This document shows, one piece after another, positions 8,860 through 18,269 of a DNA stretch of 64,000 nt. The notes below the pieces were generated by a model. That model saw nothing but the letters and a program-made list of their open reading frames with translations. It was not told where the DNA came from and did not search any database. The translations under genes were made by a program, and so were the position numbers. Positions within the stretch are counted from its first letter, which is position 1. Each line of letters starts with the position of its first letter. Location: assembly GCF_034321785.1 (NCBI RefSeq), contig NZ_JAXLPB010000001.1, forward strand, positions 930,001-994,000, in the 5' to 3' direction. The stretch comes from Fulvimarina uroteuthidis (GTDB lineage Bacteria > Pseudomonadota > Alphaproteobacteria > Rhizobiales > Rhizobiaceae).

Positions 8860-10074
8860 TCAGCGGCAGAAGGTCTTCTCGCGCTCGCGGGCGTCGAGAT
8901 GGAAGTGATTGCGGTGGAGATAGTCGTAGCCGGGGCCGAGAACCGTGCCGAACCAGCGGCAGGCCGAACGCCTGACCTTGGTCTGGAAGGCCTGTTCGCG
9001 CGGTGAGAAGATGCCCTTCTTCTCGACGTCGATCGCCTCGCCGTTCGCCATGACGAAGGCGGCGACATCGAGCGCGTTGCCGGTGGCGTGCTGGGACAGC
9101 CCGCCGGACCCCGCAACGCGCGAGCACCGGTAGGAGGACGAATTCCTGAGCGCGACGAGGTGCGAGCCGAGCGCGGAGCGGGCCGCCGGCTTCACCTCCT
9201 GGTCGACCCAGCGGGAAATCCGGAACACCGCGTCGCAGTTGAGGGTCGCGGCGGGCGACATCGCGACGCCCTTGGCGATCCGCGTGACCTTGATCGGGTT
9301 CGGGATGCCGCAGCTCTTGCTGGCGCGGATCGGCGACGGCTCGGTGAACTCGACGCCGAGCTGCACGAGAGCGGCGCGGCAGAGCGCCTCCTTCTTCGAC
9401 AGGTTGCGCCAGCCGGAGGGCGTTCCGGTGACCGGTGGAGCCGTGCGCCGGACGGGCTCCTCGAGGCGCGGCGCGGGCGCGCGCTCGAGAGAGGCATAGG
9501 CCGCTTCCACGCGCACGGGTGTGCGGCGCTCGAGGCGGCGGCGATCGGCCTCGGTGACGGCTCCCGGCGTCACGGCCTTCATGGCGGCCCACGGGTCCCG
9601 GCGCGGCGGCTCGGGCTCCGTCGTTCCCCCGAACAGGGTATCGGCGTCGCGCATCGGCACGGGAACCGGCGGCGCTGCGGGCGGCTGGGTCTCACGCAGC
9701 ATCTGCGGCGGGGCAAGGGTCGGCGCCTCCTGCGAGACCGGCAGAAGCGCACTTGGCTGCGGCGTCGGCACGCTGAGCCCGACCAGATCGTTGGCGAGCG
9801 AATCGGCGGCGGCGGCCTCCGGGACGATCTCCGGGACGGGGTTTGCCTGCGGGATGATCTGCGGCGCGGGCGCCAGCTGCAGCGGCGCCACGTTCGTGTC
9901 GATCATGTCGACGGCGGACGGGCTCGGCCGATAGGCTTCGCCGGGCGCCGGCATGGCCCCGCCCCAGACGAGCGTTCCCTGTTGCTGGGAAAGGGCCGGC
10001 GTCACCGCAAGGCCAAGCGCCGCTACCGTCGCAACGCGGGCCGCAATCGCGCCCACGCAAATCCGCAAAACCAT
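8860..10074 (-). CDS. Secreted extensin-like protein with M15-like metal-site motif
   Basis: A 404-residue protein with a signal peptide (residues 1-29, ending PALSQQ). A low-complexity Pro/Ala/Glu linker to about residue 220 leads to an Extensin-like_C domain. The domain contains S-x-H329-x6-D336 (SQHATGNALD) and H390-x-H392-x-D394 (HFHLD), the arrangement of zinc ligands in M15/VanY/LAS peptidases. A peptidoglycan peptidase role is therefore plausible, though the family name suggests only structure. Several Cys (for example C-terminal TFCR) may form disulphides in the periplasm. It is probably monocistronic, with a 205-bp gap upstream. Confidence 0.82.
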   Translation of the reverse strand: MVLRICVGAIAARVATVAALGLAVTPALSQQQGTLVWGGAMPAPGEAYRPSPSAVDMIDTNVAPLQLAPAPQIIPQANPVPEIVPEAAAADSLANDLVGLSVPTPQPSALLPVSQEAPTLAPPQMLRETQPPAAPPVPVPMRDADTLFGGTTEPEPPRRDPWAAMKAVTPGAVTEADRRRLERRTPVRVEAAYASLERAPAPRLEEPVRRTAPPVTGTPSGWRNLSKKEALCRAALVQLGVEFTEPSPIRASKSCGIPNPIKVTRIAKGVAMSPAATLNCDAVFRISRWVDQEVKPAARSALGSHLVALRNSSSYRCSRVAGSGGLSQHATGNALDVAAFVMANGEAIDVEKKGIFSPREQAFQTKVRRSACRWFGTVLGPGYDYLHRNHFHLDAREREKTFCR

Positions 10075-10280
10075 GCCCCGGGGTCCTTATGATGCTGTCG
10101 AGCTTCTGGACCGAGGGTTTAAATCAACGCGGTTAGCGAAGACTGAAGACGCACCGGAATTTTCCGTGTTCGCAGCCGGGATTAGGCTGGGCGATCACGG
10201 GGATAGGGTGCGAACGCGCATGCGCTTCCCATCCCTGCGGAACCGGACGGGGAACGCGGCGCGCCACGGCGGCGGCGGGT

Positions 10281-11252
10281 TCAGTCCGACGCGCGATCCG
10301 TCACGGTGTTCGCGTCGTTGAGGTCCCAGTCGTAGCGATAGCCGACGATCTCGGCATCGGGCGAGGCGAGCCATTCGGCCCGCTCGCCTTCGGCATAGGA
10401 TCTCATATAGGCCAGAATGTTGTCCGGCCCGCCGAAATCGCCGGCGTACCAGTCGAAGATCTTCGAAGCGAGGAGGTTTCCCGAACTCGACTGGCGAAGA
10501 CCGCGATCGGAATTGACGTAGCCGCGCGCCGCCGCGTCGAGATCGGCATCGAGGGTCTTGGCGGTGAAGGGCGCAGCCTGCAGGTCGGGACATCCGATCG
10601 ACGCGCAGTTGACCGCGTAATGGACCCTCGCATCGCCCATCGGGCGCAGGATCGAATGCTCGATATCGTCGAGCGACAGCTCCGATCCCTTGATCGTGAC
10701 GAGATCTGCCGACCAGGGACCGATATCGAACGCCGAGGAGAGCGAGGCGAACAGGCCCTTCTCCCCGCCGGTCTCGATCTTGATGTCGCGGATCGTCTCG
10801 ACCGGATAGCGATCGAGAACAACGTCGAGCGTCAGGGCATTGTAGAGATTGGTGTAGAAGGCGAACTTCTGGGGCGCCGTGAGGGCGTCGACGTCGAGCG
10901 CCGTCCAGCCGGCGATCATGTCCTTCAGCGCCTGATGGTCCGTATCCGTGACATCGCCGTAGCGGACGCGGTTGAGCCCGTCCGGATCGTCGACGACGTA
11001 CCGGCCGAGAAATTCGGCATAGGGCTGCCAGTCGAGTTCCACCGTCTCGCGCGTCGCATGGCCGGCAAATGTCTCGGCGATCGCCCGGTCCGCCCGATCG
11101 TTCAGCCCCGCCGCATCGAACGGCACGGCTTCGAACGCCGATGCCTTTCCGGGGAGCGCGAGAAGGGAGACGGCGAGCAGGAGCACGGCGCATACGCGCG
11201 TTTTCGGGACGGAACCCAAGATCGGGCCTCGCAGATAAGGTTGGTCGCGCAA
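10281..11252 (-). CDS. Secreted DUF547 protein
   Basis: A 323-residue protein. A hydrophobic leader (about residues 18-38) ending in GKASA predicts export. The body matches the DUF547 family: NLYNALTLDVVLDRYP in the middle and HYAVNCASIGCPDLQ, a conserved Cys/Gly/Pro region, further on. The biochemical role of DUF547 proteins is unknown. The N-terminal residues before the leader are unusually long for a signal peptide, so the true start may be inside the first 18 codons. It stands alone between the extensin-like gene and mnmA. Confidence 0.8.
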   Translation of the reverse strand: MRDQPYLRGPILGSVPKTRVCAVLLLAVSLLALPGKASAFEAVPFDAAGLNDRADRAIAETFAGHATRETVELDWQPYAEFLGRYVVDDPDGLNRVRYGDVTDTDHQALKDMIAGWTALDVDALTAPQKFAFYTNLYNALTLDVVLDRYPVETIRDIKIETGGEKGLFASLSSAFDIGPWSADLVTIKGSELSLDDIEHSILRPMGDARVHYAVNCASIGCPDLQAAPFTAKTLDADLDAAARGYVNSDRGLRQSSSGNLLASKIFDWYAGDFGGPDNILAYMRSYAEGERAEWLASPDAEIVGYRYDWDLNDANTVTDRASD

Positions 11253-11402
11253 AGATCCGTCTCCTCGATCGTCCGAAATCGAACCTCCGGCGGTCGCCGG
11301 GTCATGGGATTGTTCGTCCTGAACGCGGAAACGTTACCTCCCGGCCTTGCGGGGATTTCGATCCGTCCAGGAAGGCGGGACGGATGAGAGGACCGGAACG
11401 CG

Positions 11403-12602
11403 TCACTCGGCTGCCGTCGGAACCGTCTCGCGCAGGGTCTCGCGACCCTGGATCGATCCGGCGATGACGCCGCCGCCGAGAACTTCTGCGCCGGCTCCCT
11501 CCTCGGCGTAGAAGACGCAGGCCTGGCCCCGCGCCACGCCATATTCGGCGGCGAGAAGCTCGACCAGGAAGCCGCCCTCCCCGTCGGAAACGATCTTCGC
11601 CGGGCTCGGCGGGCGCGTCGAGCGCAGCTTGACGTAGATCTCGCGGCCTTCGCACGCATAGGCAAGCGGGGTTTCGAGGCCCAGCCAATTCACGTTCCGA
11701 AGGCGCACGGCATGGGTGGCGAGCGCCTCGCGCGGGCCCACGACCACACGACGCGATTGGGCGTCGAGCCTGACGACGTAGAGCGGCTGGCCTGCGGCGA
11801 CGCCCAGCCCCCGGCGCTGACCGATGGTGTAGTTGATGATGCCCTCGTGGCGCCCCAGAACCGTGCCGTCCACATGGACGATGTCGCCCGGATCGCCGGC
11901 CTCGGGGCGAAGCTTGCGGATCAGATCGGAATATTTGCCGGCAGGCACGAAGCAAATATCCTGGCTGTCGGGCTTGGAGGCGATGGCAAGCCCGTGCCGT
12001 GCCGCGATCTCGCGGGTCTCGTCCTTGGTGAGCGAGGCGAGCGGAAAGCGCAGCACGTCGACCTGCGCCTGGGTCGTGCCGTAGAGAAAATAGCTCTGGT
12101 CGCGGTCGAGATCGAACGGGCGATGCAGGCTGCGATGCTCGCCGCGCCTGCGGCTTTCGATGTAGTGGCCGGTCGCCAGCGCGTCCGCGCCCAGATCCAT
12201 CGCGGTCTTCAACAGGTCGCGAAACTTGACGGTCTGGTTGCATGCCACGCAGGGGATCGGCGTCTCGCCCGCCACATAGGCATCGGCGAAGGGATCGATC
12301 ACGGCCTCGCGGAAGTTCTCCTCGTAATCCAGGACGTAATGGGGAACCCCGAGCAGGTCGCAGACGCGGCGCGCATCGCGAATGTCCTGACCGGCGCAGC
12401 AGGCGCCAGCCTTCGCCGGCGTGTCGCCCGCATCGTAGAGCTGAAGGGTGATGCCGACGACGTCGTACCCCTCTTCCTTCAGCATCGCGGCGGCGACGGA
12501 CGAGTCCACGCCGCCGGACATGGCGACGATGACGCGCGTGTCCCGGGGGTCCTTGGCGATGTCGAGGCTGTTCAAAGGCGTGGACATGTCGGTCATGGTC
12601 AT
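11403..12602 (-). CDS. mnmA: tRNA-specific 2-thiouridylase MnmA
   Basis: A 399-residue enzyme that puts sulphur on U34 of tRNA(Lys), tRNA(Glu) and tRNA(Gln). The PP-loop SGGVDSS is at 29-35. The two redox/catalytic cysteines are C121 (in CVACNQTVKF) and C217 (in PDSQDICFV), matching the family. The ATG at 12602 was chosen because homologues begin about 20 residues before the PP-loop; the frame is open to 12680. It is divergent from sciP. Confidence 0.95.
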   Translation of the reverse strand: MTMTDMSTPLNSLDIAKDPRDTRVIVAMSGGVDSSVAAAMLKEEGYDVVGITLQLYDAGDTPAKAGACCAGQDIRDARRVCDLLGVPHYVLDYEENFREAVIDPFADAYVAGETPIPCVACNQTVKFRDLLKTAMDLGADALATGHYIESRRRGEHRSLHRPFDLDRDQSYFLYGTTQAQVDVLRFPLASLTKDETREIAARHGLAIASKPDSQDICFVPAGKYSDLIRKLRPEAGDPGDIVHVDGTVLGRHEGIINYTIGQRRGLGVAAGQPLYVVRLDAQSRRVVVGPREALATHAVRLRNVNWLGLETPLAYACEGREIYVKLRSTRPPSPAKIVSDGEGGFLVELLAAEYGVARGQACVFYAEEGAGAEVLGGGVIAGSIQGRETLRETVPTAAE

Positions 12603-12821
12603 GGGTTTGCTGGCGCTCCGCCGGCCGGTCGTTGCGATGAGACGTGAGAGACACTTAAGCATTTTGTCCGGCCCGCGCAAAAGGGCGGGGGCAGGCGTTA
12701 ACGCATCGAGGCCGCAAGGCCTGCATTCGACGCTTCACCGTTAACACCTGGGACGGCGGGATGGCGAAAAGAAGGAGTTCGTTTACCAAACGCAAGCTCT
12801 GAACGAAAGCTTACCCGTGGC

Positions 12822-12851
12822 TTGACGGATTCTTAGGAAGCCCCGGCTACC
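12822..12851 (+). promoter_or_regulatory. Candidate promoter and GANTC sites upstream of sciP
   Basis: TTGACG at 12822-12827 is followed after about 17-18 bp by GGCTAC/GCTACC, a plausible alphaproteobacterial sigma70 promoter. A GATTC (GANTC, the CcrM methylation site) overlaps it at 12828-12832, and a second, GAGTC, lies at 12885-12889 just before the start codon. GANTC at a promoter can tie transcription to the cell cycle. I did not find a convincing TTAA-N7-TTAA CtrA box. Confidence 0.4.
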
Positions 12852-12891
12852 TTCAGGCTCGATTGGGTCGCTGTGTAGAGTAGAGAGTCCG

Positions 12892-13182
12892 ATGGCCGAT
12901 CAGGTTAGATCAAGAATTAAATATGTCATCGGCCCCGATGGGTCGCCGTTGACGCTGGCGGATCTTCCGCCATGCAACACGAGGCGCTGGGTGATTCGAA
13001 GAAAGGCGGAAGTGGTGGCTGCCGTTCGAGGCGGTTTGCTGAGCTTGGACGAGGCCTGCAGCAAGTATACGCTGACGGTCGAAGAGTTCCTGTCATGGCA
13101 GCTGTCGATCGACCAGCACGGCCTTGCAGGACTGCGCACGACGCAGATCCAGGAATATCGCGGCAAAGGCGATCTTCATTGA
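12892..13182 (+). CDS. sciP: SciP-like CtrA inhibitor (DUF1153)
   Basis: A 96-residue protein. The order of its segments (VIGPDGSPLTLADLPP, then TRRWVIRRKAEVVAAV, then LSLDEACSKYTLTVEEFLSW) is that of DUF1153, a helix-turn-helix fold. In Caulobacter this protein is SciP, which binds CtrA and blocks it from activating its target promoters in swarmer cells. The C-terminus (EYRGKGDLH) is basic. It is a single gene with its own terminator at 13213-13241 and GANTC sites upstream, consistent with cell-cycle control. Confidence 0.92.
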   Translation: MADQVRSRIKYVIGPDGSPLTLADLPPCNTRRWVIRRKAEVVAAVRGGLLSLDEACSKYTLTVEEFLSWQLSIDQHGLAGLRTTQIQEYRGKGDLH

Positions 13183-13212
13183 TCTAGACGCGAAAACGAA
13201 ACGTTTCGCTTC

Positions 13213-13241
13213 AAAAAGCCGGCCTCAGCGCCGGCTTTTTT
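13213..13241 (+). terminator. Rho-independent terminator of sciP
   Basis: AAAAA, then the perfect stem GCCGGC with a 6-nt loop and GCCGGC, then six T. The A-run also pairs with the T-run, giving an 11-bp stem. It starts 30 bp after the stop codon. Confidence 0.88.
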
Positions 13242-13395
13242 CGTGTCCGAACGCGGCTTGGCGAGCGCGAGACCCAATGCCCCGCAAGGCCCGCACATTG
13301 CCGGCGCCACCGCCTCGTGGGCCCTGTTTCAGCGCGCGTTTGACTCAACTCGCCCCACCGGGAATACTCGGCCATCACACGTCTGGAGGGACACG

Positions 13396-14997
13396 ATGCG
13401 CCTGCCCGTTGTCGCCTTGCTCGCAGCCTTGTCGGCGTCCCCTGCGCTCGCCCAGGAGCCCGCGACGGCAAGCCCGGCTTCCGCGGAATTGCCCGGCCTT
13501 GCGGAGATGAAGGCCGCGATGCCGCGGCCGGTGCTCGCACCGGGCACGCCGGCCGGTGCGCGGGCGATCCGGGCCGCTCTCATCCCCTACGTCACCGCCG
13601 AGGCGTTCGAGAGCGGCATCGTCGCCATCACGCCGGTTTCGGACGGCTACAGGATCGACCTGTCCTTCCAGGATGTTCTCGACAGCCTGGCCGACACGAC
13701 CGGGATCGCGATGACGGTGAGCGACTACGCTCTCCTCATCAGCGAACAGCCGGACGGGCAATGGTATGTGTCGATCTCCGGCCCGCTGGCGATCGCGATG
13801 AAGATGAGCGTCCCGCAGCCGGGAACGACCGGCGCGCGCATGGTCGATCGGTCCCTGCGCATGTCGGTCGAGGACACCGCGTTCGAAGGCTATTTCGATC
13901 CGAACCTGTTCGGCTATACTAGGAGCTACTGGGTCATCGGCACGGTTCGTCAGACAGAGACGACCGGCGAGTTCGTATCGACGAGCGAAACCGGACCCTC
14001 GACGATGGTCGCCGAAAGCCGCGAGGGCGGCAACGGAACGGTCGACATGGACGCGATCCAGACCATCGGCGCGACCCGACAGGCATTCGATCTTTCGGTC
14101 GATCCGGCGAACCCCGACCGGACCATCCCGGTTCTCATCACGTCGCAGGAGGCACGATCCGAGGTGACCGGCGAGGGCTTCGAGAGCCAGGATCTGGGGC
14201 GGCTTCTCCCCCTTCTCGTCGAACTGTCGCAAGAGCCGGAGAGGCCGGGGCTTCTTAAGGCGTTGCAGGCAGGCTTGACGGCGGCGCTCCCCGTCTTCGA
14301 ACAATTCGCGATCGCCGCGACGATCGCCGGCGCGAAGGTCGATCTCGGCCCATTCGGCTCGGGCGAGATCGCGGCTATCGAGATGGACGTGGACATGGAC
14401 GGCGCCGAAACGTCGGGCGCCTATTCCCTCGCCTACGACCTGACCGGTGTGTCCGTCGCTTCGCCCTTCATTCCCGCATGGGCAAGCCCCCTCGTGCCCG
14501 AGCGCCTGCGCATCGAACTGACGGCGTCCGACATCGATCTCGCCAATCCGGCGCGGACCGCCATCGAGAACCTTCGGCTCGACGCCGATGCGCCCCTCAT
14601 CCCCTCCGCGTTCGAAACGATGGCGCAGCAGTTCGAAGCATCCGGACCGAGCTTCGGCATCAGCGATTCGCTTCTGTCCGGCAAGGATTACACCATCGAT
14701 TATTCCGCCGCCTTCAAGGACGGCGCGACGACGATCGCGGTGGAGACGGACGGGCTCGACAGGATCATCGCCCATCTCCAGGCGGCCGGGGCGGACGTTC
14801 CCGAAGCCATGCAGGGCGTCAGCTTTCTGCAGGTCGCAAAAGGGTTCGCCAAGCCCTTCGACGACGGGCGGCACGAATGGATCGTCCATCTCGGCGCCGA
14901 TGGTTCGGTGACCGTCAACGGTGCCATGCTGAAGGCGCCAGCCCCCGAACCGCTGCCGGGTTCCGGCAATTTGCCGCCGGCCATCGATCGTCTTTAA
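13396..14997 (+). CDS. Secreted protein of unknown function, 533 residues
   Basis: A signal peptide (MRLPVVALLAALSASPALAQ) predicts export. The rest has no motif I recognise: it is rich in Thr, Gly, Asp and beta-branched residues, like a mainly beta-sheet periplasmic protein, with few cysteines. A repeating style of short beta-like segments recalls the DUF945/DUF2125 or AsmA-like periplasmic proteins, but I cannot assign it. The ATG at 13396 follows GGAGGG at a good distance and starts the signal peptide. It lies between sciP and the polyprenyl-pentose operon and is not clearly part of either. Confidence 0.75.
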   Translation: MRLPVVALLAALSASPALAQEPATASPASAELPGLAEMKAAMPRPVLAPGTPAGARAIRAALIPYVTAEAFESGIVAITPVSDGYRIDLSFQDVLDSLADTTGIAMTVSDYALLISEQPDGQWYVSISGPLAIAMKMSVPQPGTTGARMVDRSLRMSVEDTAFEGYFDPNLFGYTRSYWVIGTVRQTETTGEFVSTSETGPSTMVAESREGGNGTVDMDAIQTIGATRQAFDLSVDPANPDRTIPVLITSQEARSEVTGEGFESQDLGRLLPLLVELSQEPERPGLLKALQAGLTAALPVFEQFAIAATIAGAKVDLGPFGSGEIAAIEMDVDMDGAETSGAYSLAYDLTGVSVASPFIPAWASPLVPERLRIELTASDIDLANPARTAIENLRLDADAPLIPSAFETMAQQFEASGPSFGISDSLLSGKDYTIDYSAAFKDGATTIAVETDGLDRIIAHLQAAGADVPEAMQGVSFLQVAKGFAKPFDDGRHEWIVHLGADGSVTVNGAMLKAPAPEPLPGSGNLPPAIDRL

Positions 14998-15285
14998 GCG
15001 GCGTCTGTCGGGAAAGCGCCGGACGCGAGCGTGCCGGTGCCGAGCCCCCGCCGTGTCGGGGAGAAGGGGACAGCGCATTCCCGGGTGGCGGGTCTGGCCG
15101 CCATTTGCGCCCGCGCGGGGCCGGTCTTCTCGAAAGCCTCGCGGGTTCGCCGCCCGGGGCCGGCGGCAAGATCCCCCTCGCCCGTAAGGAAGCCGATCTG
15201 CGGAGCGCCGGACGAGAAAGGCCGGACATTTTCCGCCCGGCCCCTCGTCATGATCTGGCGTCCCCGCCGATGGTTCCGTCCGGTC
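14998..15285. other. 288-bp gap between convergent genes
   Basis: The secreted unknown (plus) and the aminotransferase (minus) end facing each other here. I see no gene or clear terminator. The stretch is GC-rich with several short GCCGG/CCGGC repeats that could fold. Confidence 0.4.
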
Positions 15286-16737
15286 TCAGCCGACCTGAGA
15301 CTGGACGAAGTTCTTCACGATCGACACGATGCCCTTGGACAGGAGATCGTCGAGCGCGTCGCAGAACGTGTCGACATGGCTTTCGTCGCAGATCAGCGGC
15401 GGCTGCAGCCGGATGACGTTCCGGTTGTATTCGGTGAAGGCGACCAGCACGTCGTAATCGCGCAGGAGCGCGGAGCCGATGAAGCCCGAGAGCGAACCCT
15501 TCAGCTTGTCGTCGAGAAGCGCCACCATCGGCCGGAGCGCCAGCGGCAGGGCCTGCGAGAAGTCCTGGAACTCGAGGCCGACCATGAGGCCCTGGCCGCG
15601 CACCTCCTTGATCAGCTTGGGGTACTTCAGGCGGATCGCCTCCAGGCGGTCCTTCAGATATCGGCCGGTTTCGGCCGAATTGCCGATGAGGTCCTCGTCG
15701 TAAAGGACGTTGAGGCCCTCGATGGCGGTGACGCAGGCCTCGCCGATGCCGCCGAAGGTCGCCTGGGCGTGGATCATCGCGGTCTTCGGCGTGCCGTAGG
15801 CCTTCATGTAGACGTCGCGTGTGGCGATCATCGCCCCGACCGGCGCCTTGCCGGCGCCGAGCGATTTGGCGAGCGCCGTAACGTCCGGCACCACGCCGTG
15901 ATGCTCGAAGGCGTAGAACTTGCCGGTGCGCCCATAGCCGCACTGCACCTCGTCGGCGACCCAGATCACATTGTGCTTGTCGCACAGCGCACGCACGCCC
16001 TGCCAGTACTCGGTCGGCGCGGTGATGATGCCGCCGCCGCCCTGCACGGTCTCGAGCACCACGACGCCGATGTCGCTGTCGTTCTCGATGGCGCGCTTCA
16101 GGGCCGGCAGGTCGCCGAACGGCACCTTGTAGGTGTTGCCGACGAGCTTGAAATCACCCTGGTACAGCGGCGAATCGGTCAGCGAAAGAACGCCCTTCGA
16201 CTTGCCGTGGAAGGAGTTCTCGGCATGGACGATCTTGCAGTTCTTGCGGCCCGAGGCACGCTCGGCGACCTTGACGGCCGCCTCCATCGCTTCCGATCCG
16301 GTCGAGCCGAGAAACACCATGTCGAGATCGCCCGGCGAGCAGGCCGCGATGTTCTTCGCGAGCGCCGAGGCGTACTGGGACAGGAACGCGATCGCGATCT
16401 CGTGGCGGTTCTCGTCCTGGAAGGAGCGGCGCGCCGCGATCACCCTTGGATGGTTGTGACCATGGGCGAGCGAGCCGAAGCCGCCGAAGAAGTCGAGAAT
16501 CTTCCGGCCGTTCTGGTCGATGAAGTACATGCCCTCGGCACGCTCGACCTTCACCTTGTGAAATCCGAGCAGCTTCATGAAATGAAACTGGCCGGGATTG
16601 ATGTGATCCTTGAACAGATCGGCCATCGTCTTGACGTCGAGGGCTTTCGCATCCTCGACGCTCAGAAGGTCCGGCTTTTTCGGTCCGGTCCGGTTCATGT
16701 CGAGGCTCGGGGCCTCGACCGTTGCACGATCGAGCAT
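15286..16737 (-). CDS. Class III PLP aminotransferase, last gene of the polyprenyl-pentose operon
   Basis: A 483-residue fold-type I aminotransferase. The PLP lysine is K291 in ALAKSLG, with DEVQCGYGRTG at 262-272 and STGSEAMEAA from 145. Such enzymes move an amino group between an amino acid and a ketone or aldehyde. It lies 11 nt after the epimerase stop, with an AAGGAG ribosome-binding site, so it belongs to the same transcript. Because a DprE1-like oxidase in this operon could make a 2-keto sugar, this enzyme may aminate it. An alternative is a role like HpnO of hopanoid side-chain synthesis, but no other hopanoid gene is here. Confidence 0.85.
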   Translation of the reverse strand: MLDRATVEAPSLDMNRTGPKKPDLLSVEDAKALDVKTMADLFKDHINPGQFHFMKLLGFHKVKVERAEGMYFIDQNGRKILDFFGGFGSLAHGHNHPRVIAARRSFQDENRHEIAIAFLSQYASALAKNIAACSPGDLDMVFLGSTGSEAMEAAVKVAERASGRKNCKIVHAENSFHGKSKGVLSLTDSPLYQGDFKLVGNTYKVPFGDLPALKRAIENDSDIGVVVLETVQGGGGIITAPTEYWQGVRALCDKHNVIWVADEVQCGYGRTGKFYAFEHHGVVPDVTALAKSLGAGKAPVGAMIATRDVYMKAYGTPKTAMIHAQATFGGIGEACVTAIEGLNVLYDEDLIGNSAETGRYLKDRLEAIRLKYPKLIKEVRGQGLMVGLEFQDFSQALPLALRPMVALLDDKLKGSLSGFIGSALLRDYDVLVAFTEYNRNVIRLQPPLICDESHVDTFCDALDDLLSKGIVSIVKNFVQSQVG

Positions 16738-16748
16738 GATGCCTCTCC

Positions 16749-17762
16749 TTATTCGGCGGGTTGCATGACGGATGCGCGCTTGCCGGACGTGCCGGCGAGC
16801 TTGGCGCGATATTCGCTGTAGGCGGCGATGAGCATGTCCTCGTCGCGATATTGCGGAACCCAGCCGAGCTGTTCGCGCCCCTTGGTGACGTCGAGAACGC
16901 ATTCCTCGTCGGCGATCAGGTATTGCTCGGGGTCCATCAGCGGCCGGTTGAGCCAGTCGAGCGCGTCGAGCGTCTTCTTCACGGCCCAGGCCGGCGTCGG
17001 GATCAGGATCGACTTCGATCCGGCATGGGCGATGAGATCGCCGAGAAGCTTTTTCACCGGCGGCGGGTTCAGAGAACCGAGATTGTAGGCCTCGTTCGGA
17101 ACGCCCGCCTTCCACGCGAGGCGCGCGGCCTCCGCGCAATCGAACACCGAGATGAACTGGTACGGGTTGCGGCCCGATCCGATCATGGGAACGGGAAGAT
17201 TGTTGTCGATCAGCTTGAACAGCTTCTCCAGGATGCCGAGACGGCCGGGACCGATGATCAGGCGGGGGCGGAACAGGGAGATGTTCATGCCTTTCTCGCG
17301 CCAGTCATGGGCGAGATATTCGGTGTCGAGCTTGGACTGACCGTACTCGCCCAGCGGCGCGACGGGGTGCTCCTCGGTCATCGGATAGGTCTTGGTGTGA
17401 CCGTAGATCATGTCCGTCGTGAAATGGACGAGGTTCGAGGCCCCCGCCTTGTCCATCGCCTCGATGATGTTCTTCGTGCCGTCGTAGTTCACCGGATAGA
17501 AGAAGGCGTGACGCTTGGCGCGCACCTGGAGCGGCGACAGCATCTTGGCCGACAGGTTGTAGACCATGTCGTCGGGCCGGATCCCGAGCCGTGCGATCGC
17601 CGCCGGGTCGGTCACGTCACAACGGATGTGGGCGACGGTCGCATAGTGGGGGAAATCGCCCTTGGCGATATCGACGACGATGGCTTCCTCGCCGTCTTCG
17701 TTGAGCTTGCGGGCAAGATGACGGCCGACGAAGCCGTCTCCTCCGAACAGGATATGTCTCAT
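16749..17762 (-). CDS. NAD-dependent epimerase/dehydratase (extended SDR)
   Basis: A 337-residue extended short-chain dehydrogenase. The dinucleotide motif is GGDGFVG at 7-13, and the catalytic YxxxK is Y140-GQS-K144. Members act on nucleotide sugars or, in some lineages, on lipid-linked sugars. Classical DprE2 is a shorter, classical SDR, so this is not a direct DprE2 orthologue but could fill its place, reducing or epimerising the keto-sugar. Its ATG overlaps the transporter stop by 4 bp (17759-17762), showing translational coupling. Confidence 0.87.
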   Translation of the reverse strand: MRHILFGGDGFVGRHLARKLNEDGEEAIVVDIAKGDFPHYATVAHIRCDVTDPAAIARLGIRPDDMVYNLSAKMLSPLQVRAKRHAFFYPVNYDGTKNIIEAMDKAGASNLVHFTTDMIYGHTKTYPMTEEHPVAPLGEYGQSKLDTEYLAHDWREKGMNISLFRPRLIIGPGRLGILEKLFKLIDNNLPVPMIGSGRNPYQFISVFDCAEAARLAWKAGVPNEAYNLGSLNPPPVKKLLGDLIAHAGSKSILIPTPAWAVKKTLDALDWLNRPLMDPEQYLIADEECVLDVTKGREQLGWVPQYRDEDMLIAAYSEYRAKLAGTSGKRASVMQPAE

Positions 17763-18199
17763 TGCGAAACCTCGTGGGCAGCGGATTTGGTGAGTTCGGC
17801 GACGGTCCCGGCCTCCTCGTGGACGGCCGAGCCGCCCTGGGCGATGAAGTACGTTCCGACGCAGATGAGGGCGATGCCGCCGACCCGGTACGCGTTCAGG
17901 TCTTCGTGGAAGACGAAATACGCGATCACCGCGACCGCGACATAGGCGAGCGACAGGAAGGGATAGGCATAGGACAGCTCCACCTTCGACAGGACGTAGA
18001 GGTGCGAGGCCATGGAGACGACGAAGGTCAGGAGCCCGAGAAAGACGAAGGGGCTGAAGACGATCGACAGGATCTTGAAGATCGGATTGACGCCGGCAAA
18101 GCTCAGATTGCCGAGTTGCATCATGCCGTACTTCAACAGGATCTGTGCCGCCGCGTTGGTGAACACGGTAAACAGAATAAAGGGAAGATATTTTGACAT
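17759..18199 (-). CDS. EamA/SMR-type four-helix transporter, ArnE/ArnF-like
   Basis: A 146-residue membrane protein with four predicted helices. It starts MSKYLPFILFTVFTNAAAQILLKYG, the Ala-Gln-x3-K of small EamA/SMR proteins, and has a C-terminal half with GIALICVGTYFIAQGG. The size and pattern are those of ArnE/ArnF, which flip undecaprenyl-phosphate-Ara4N. Here, among polyprenyl-sugar genes, it is a good candidate flippase for the lipid-linked pentose. The charged tail after the fourth helix (about 28 residues) is cytoplasmic. The upstream gap to the oxidase is 70 bp. Confidence 0.8.
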   Translation of the reverse strand: MSKYLPFILFTVFTNAAAQILLKYGMMQLGNLSFAGVNPIFKILSIVFSPFVFLGLLTFVVSMASHLYVLSKVELSYAYPFLSLAYVAVAVIAYFVFHEDLNAYRVGGIALICVGTYFIAQGGSAVHEEAGTVAELTKSAAHEVSQ

Positions 18200-18269
18200 T
18201 CCAGAATGTCTCCGTTCGAAACGACGTGTCTCTGCTGCCCGTTATACGGAGTGCGATGCGACTGATTCG

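Noticed and set aside
12660..12760. CtrA box TTAA-N7-TTAA near the two GTTAAC sites upstream of sciP
   Set aside because: The two TTAA copies are about 45 bp apart, so they do not make the known motif.
15286..16737. Aminotransferase as HpnO of hopanoid synthesis
   Set aside because: Kept as a weaker alternative only; no other hopanoid gene is present and the neighbours fit lipid-linked sugar synthesis.
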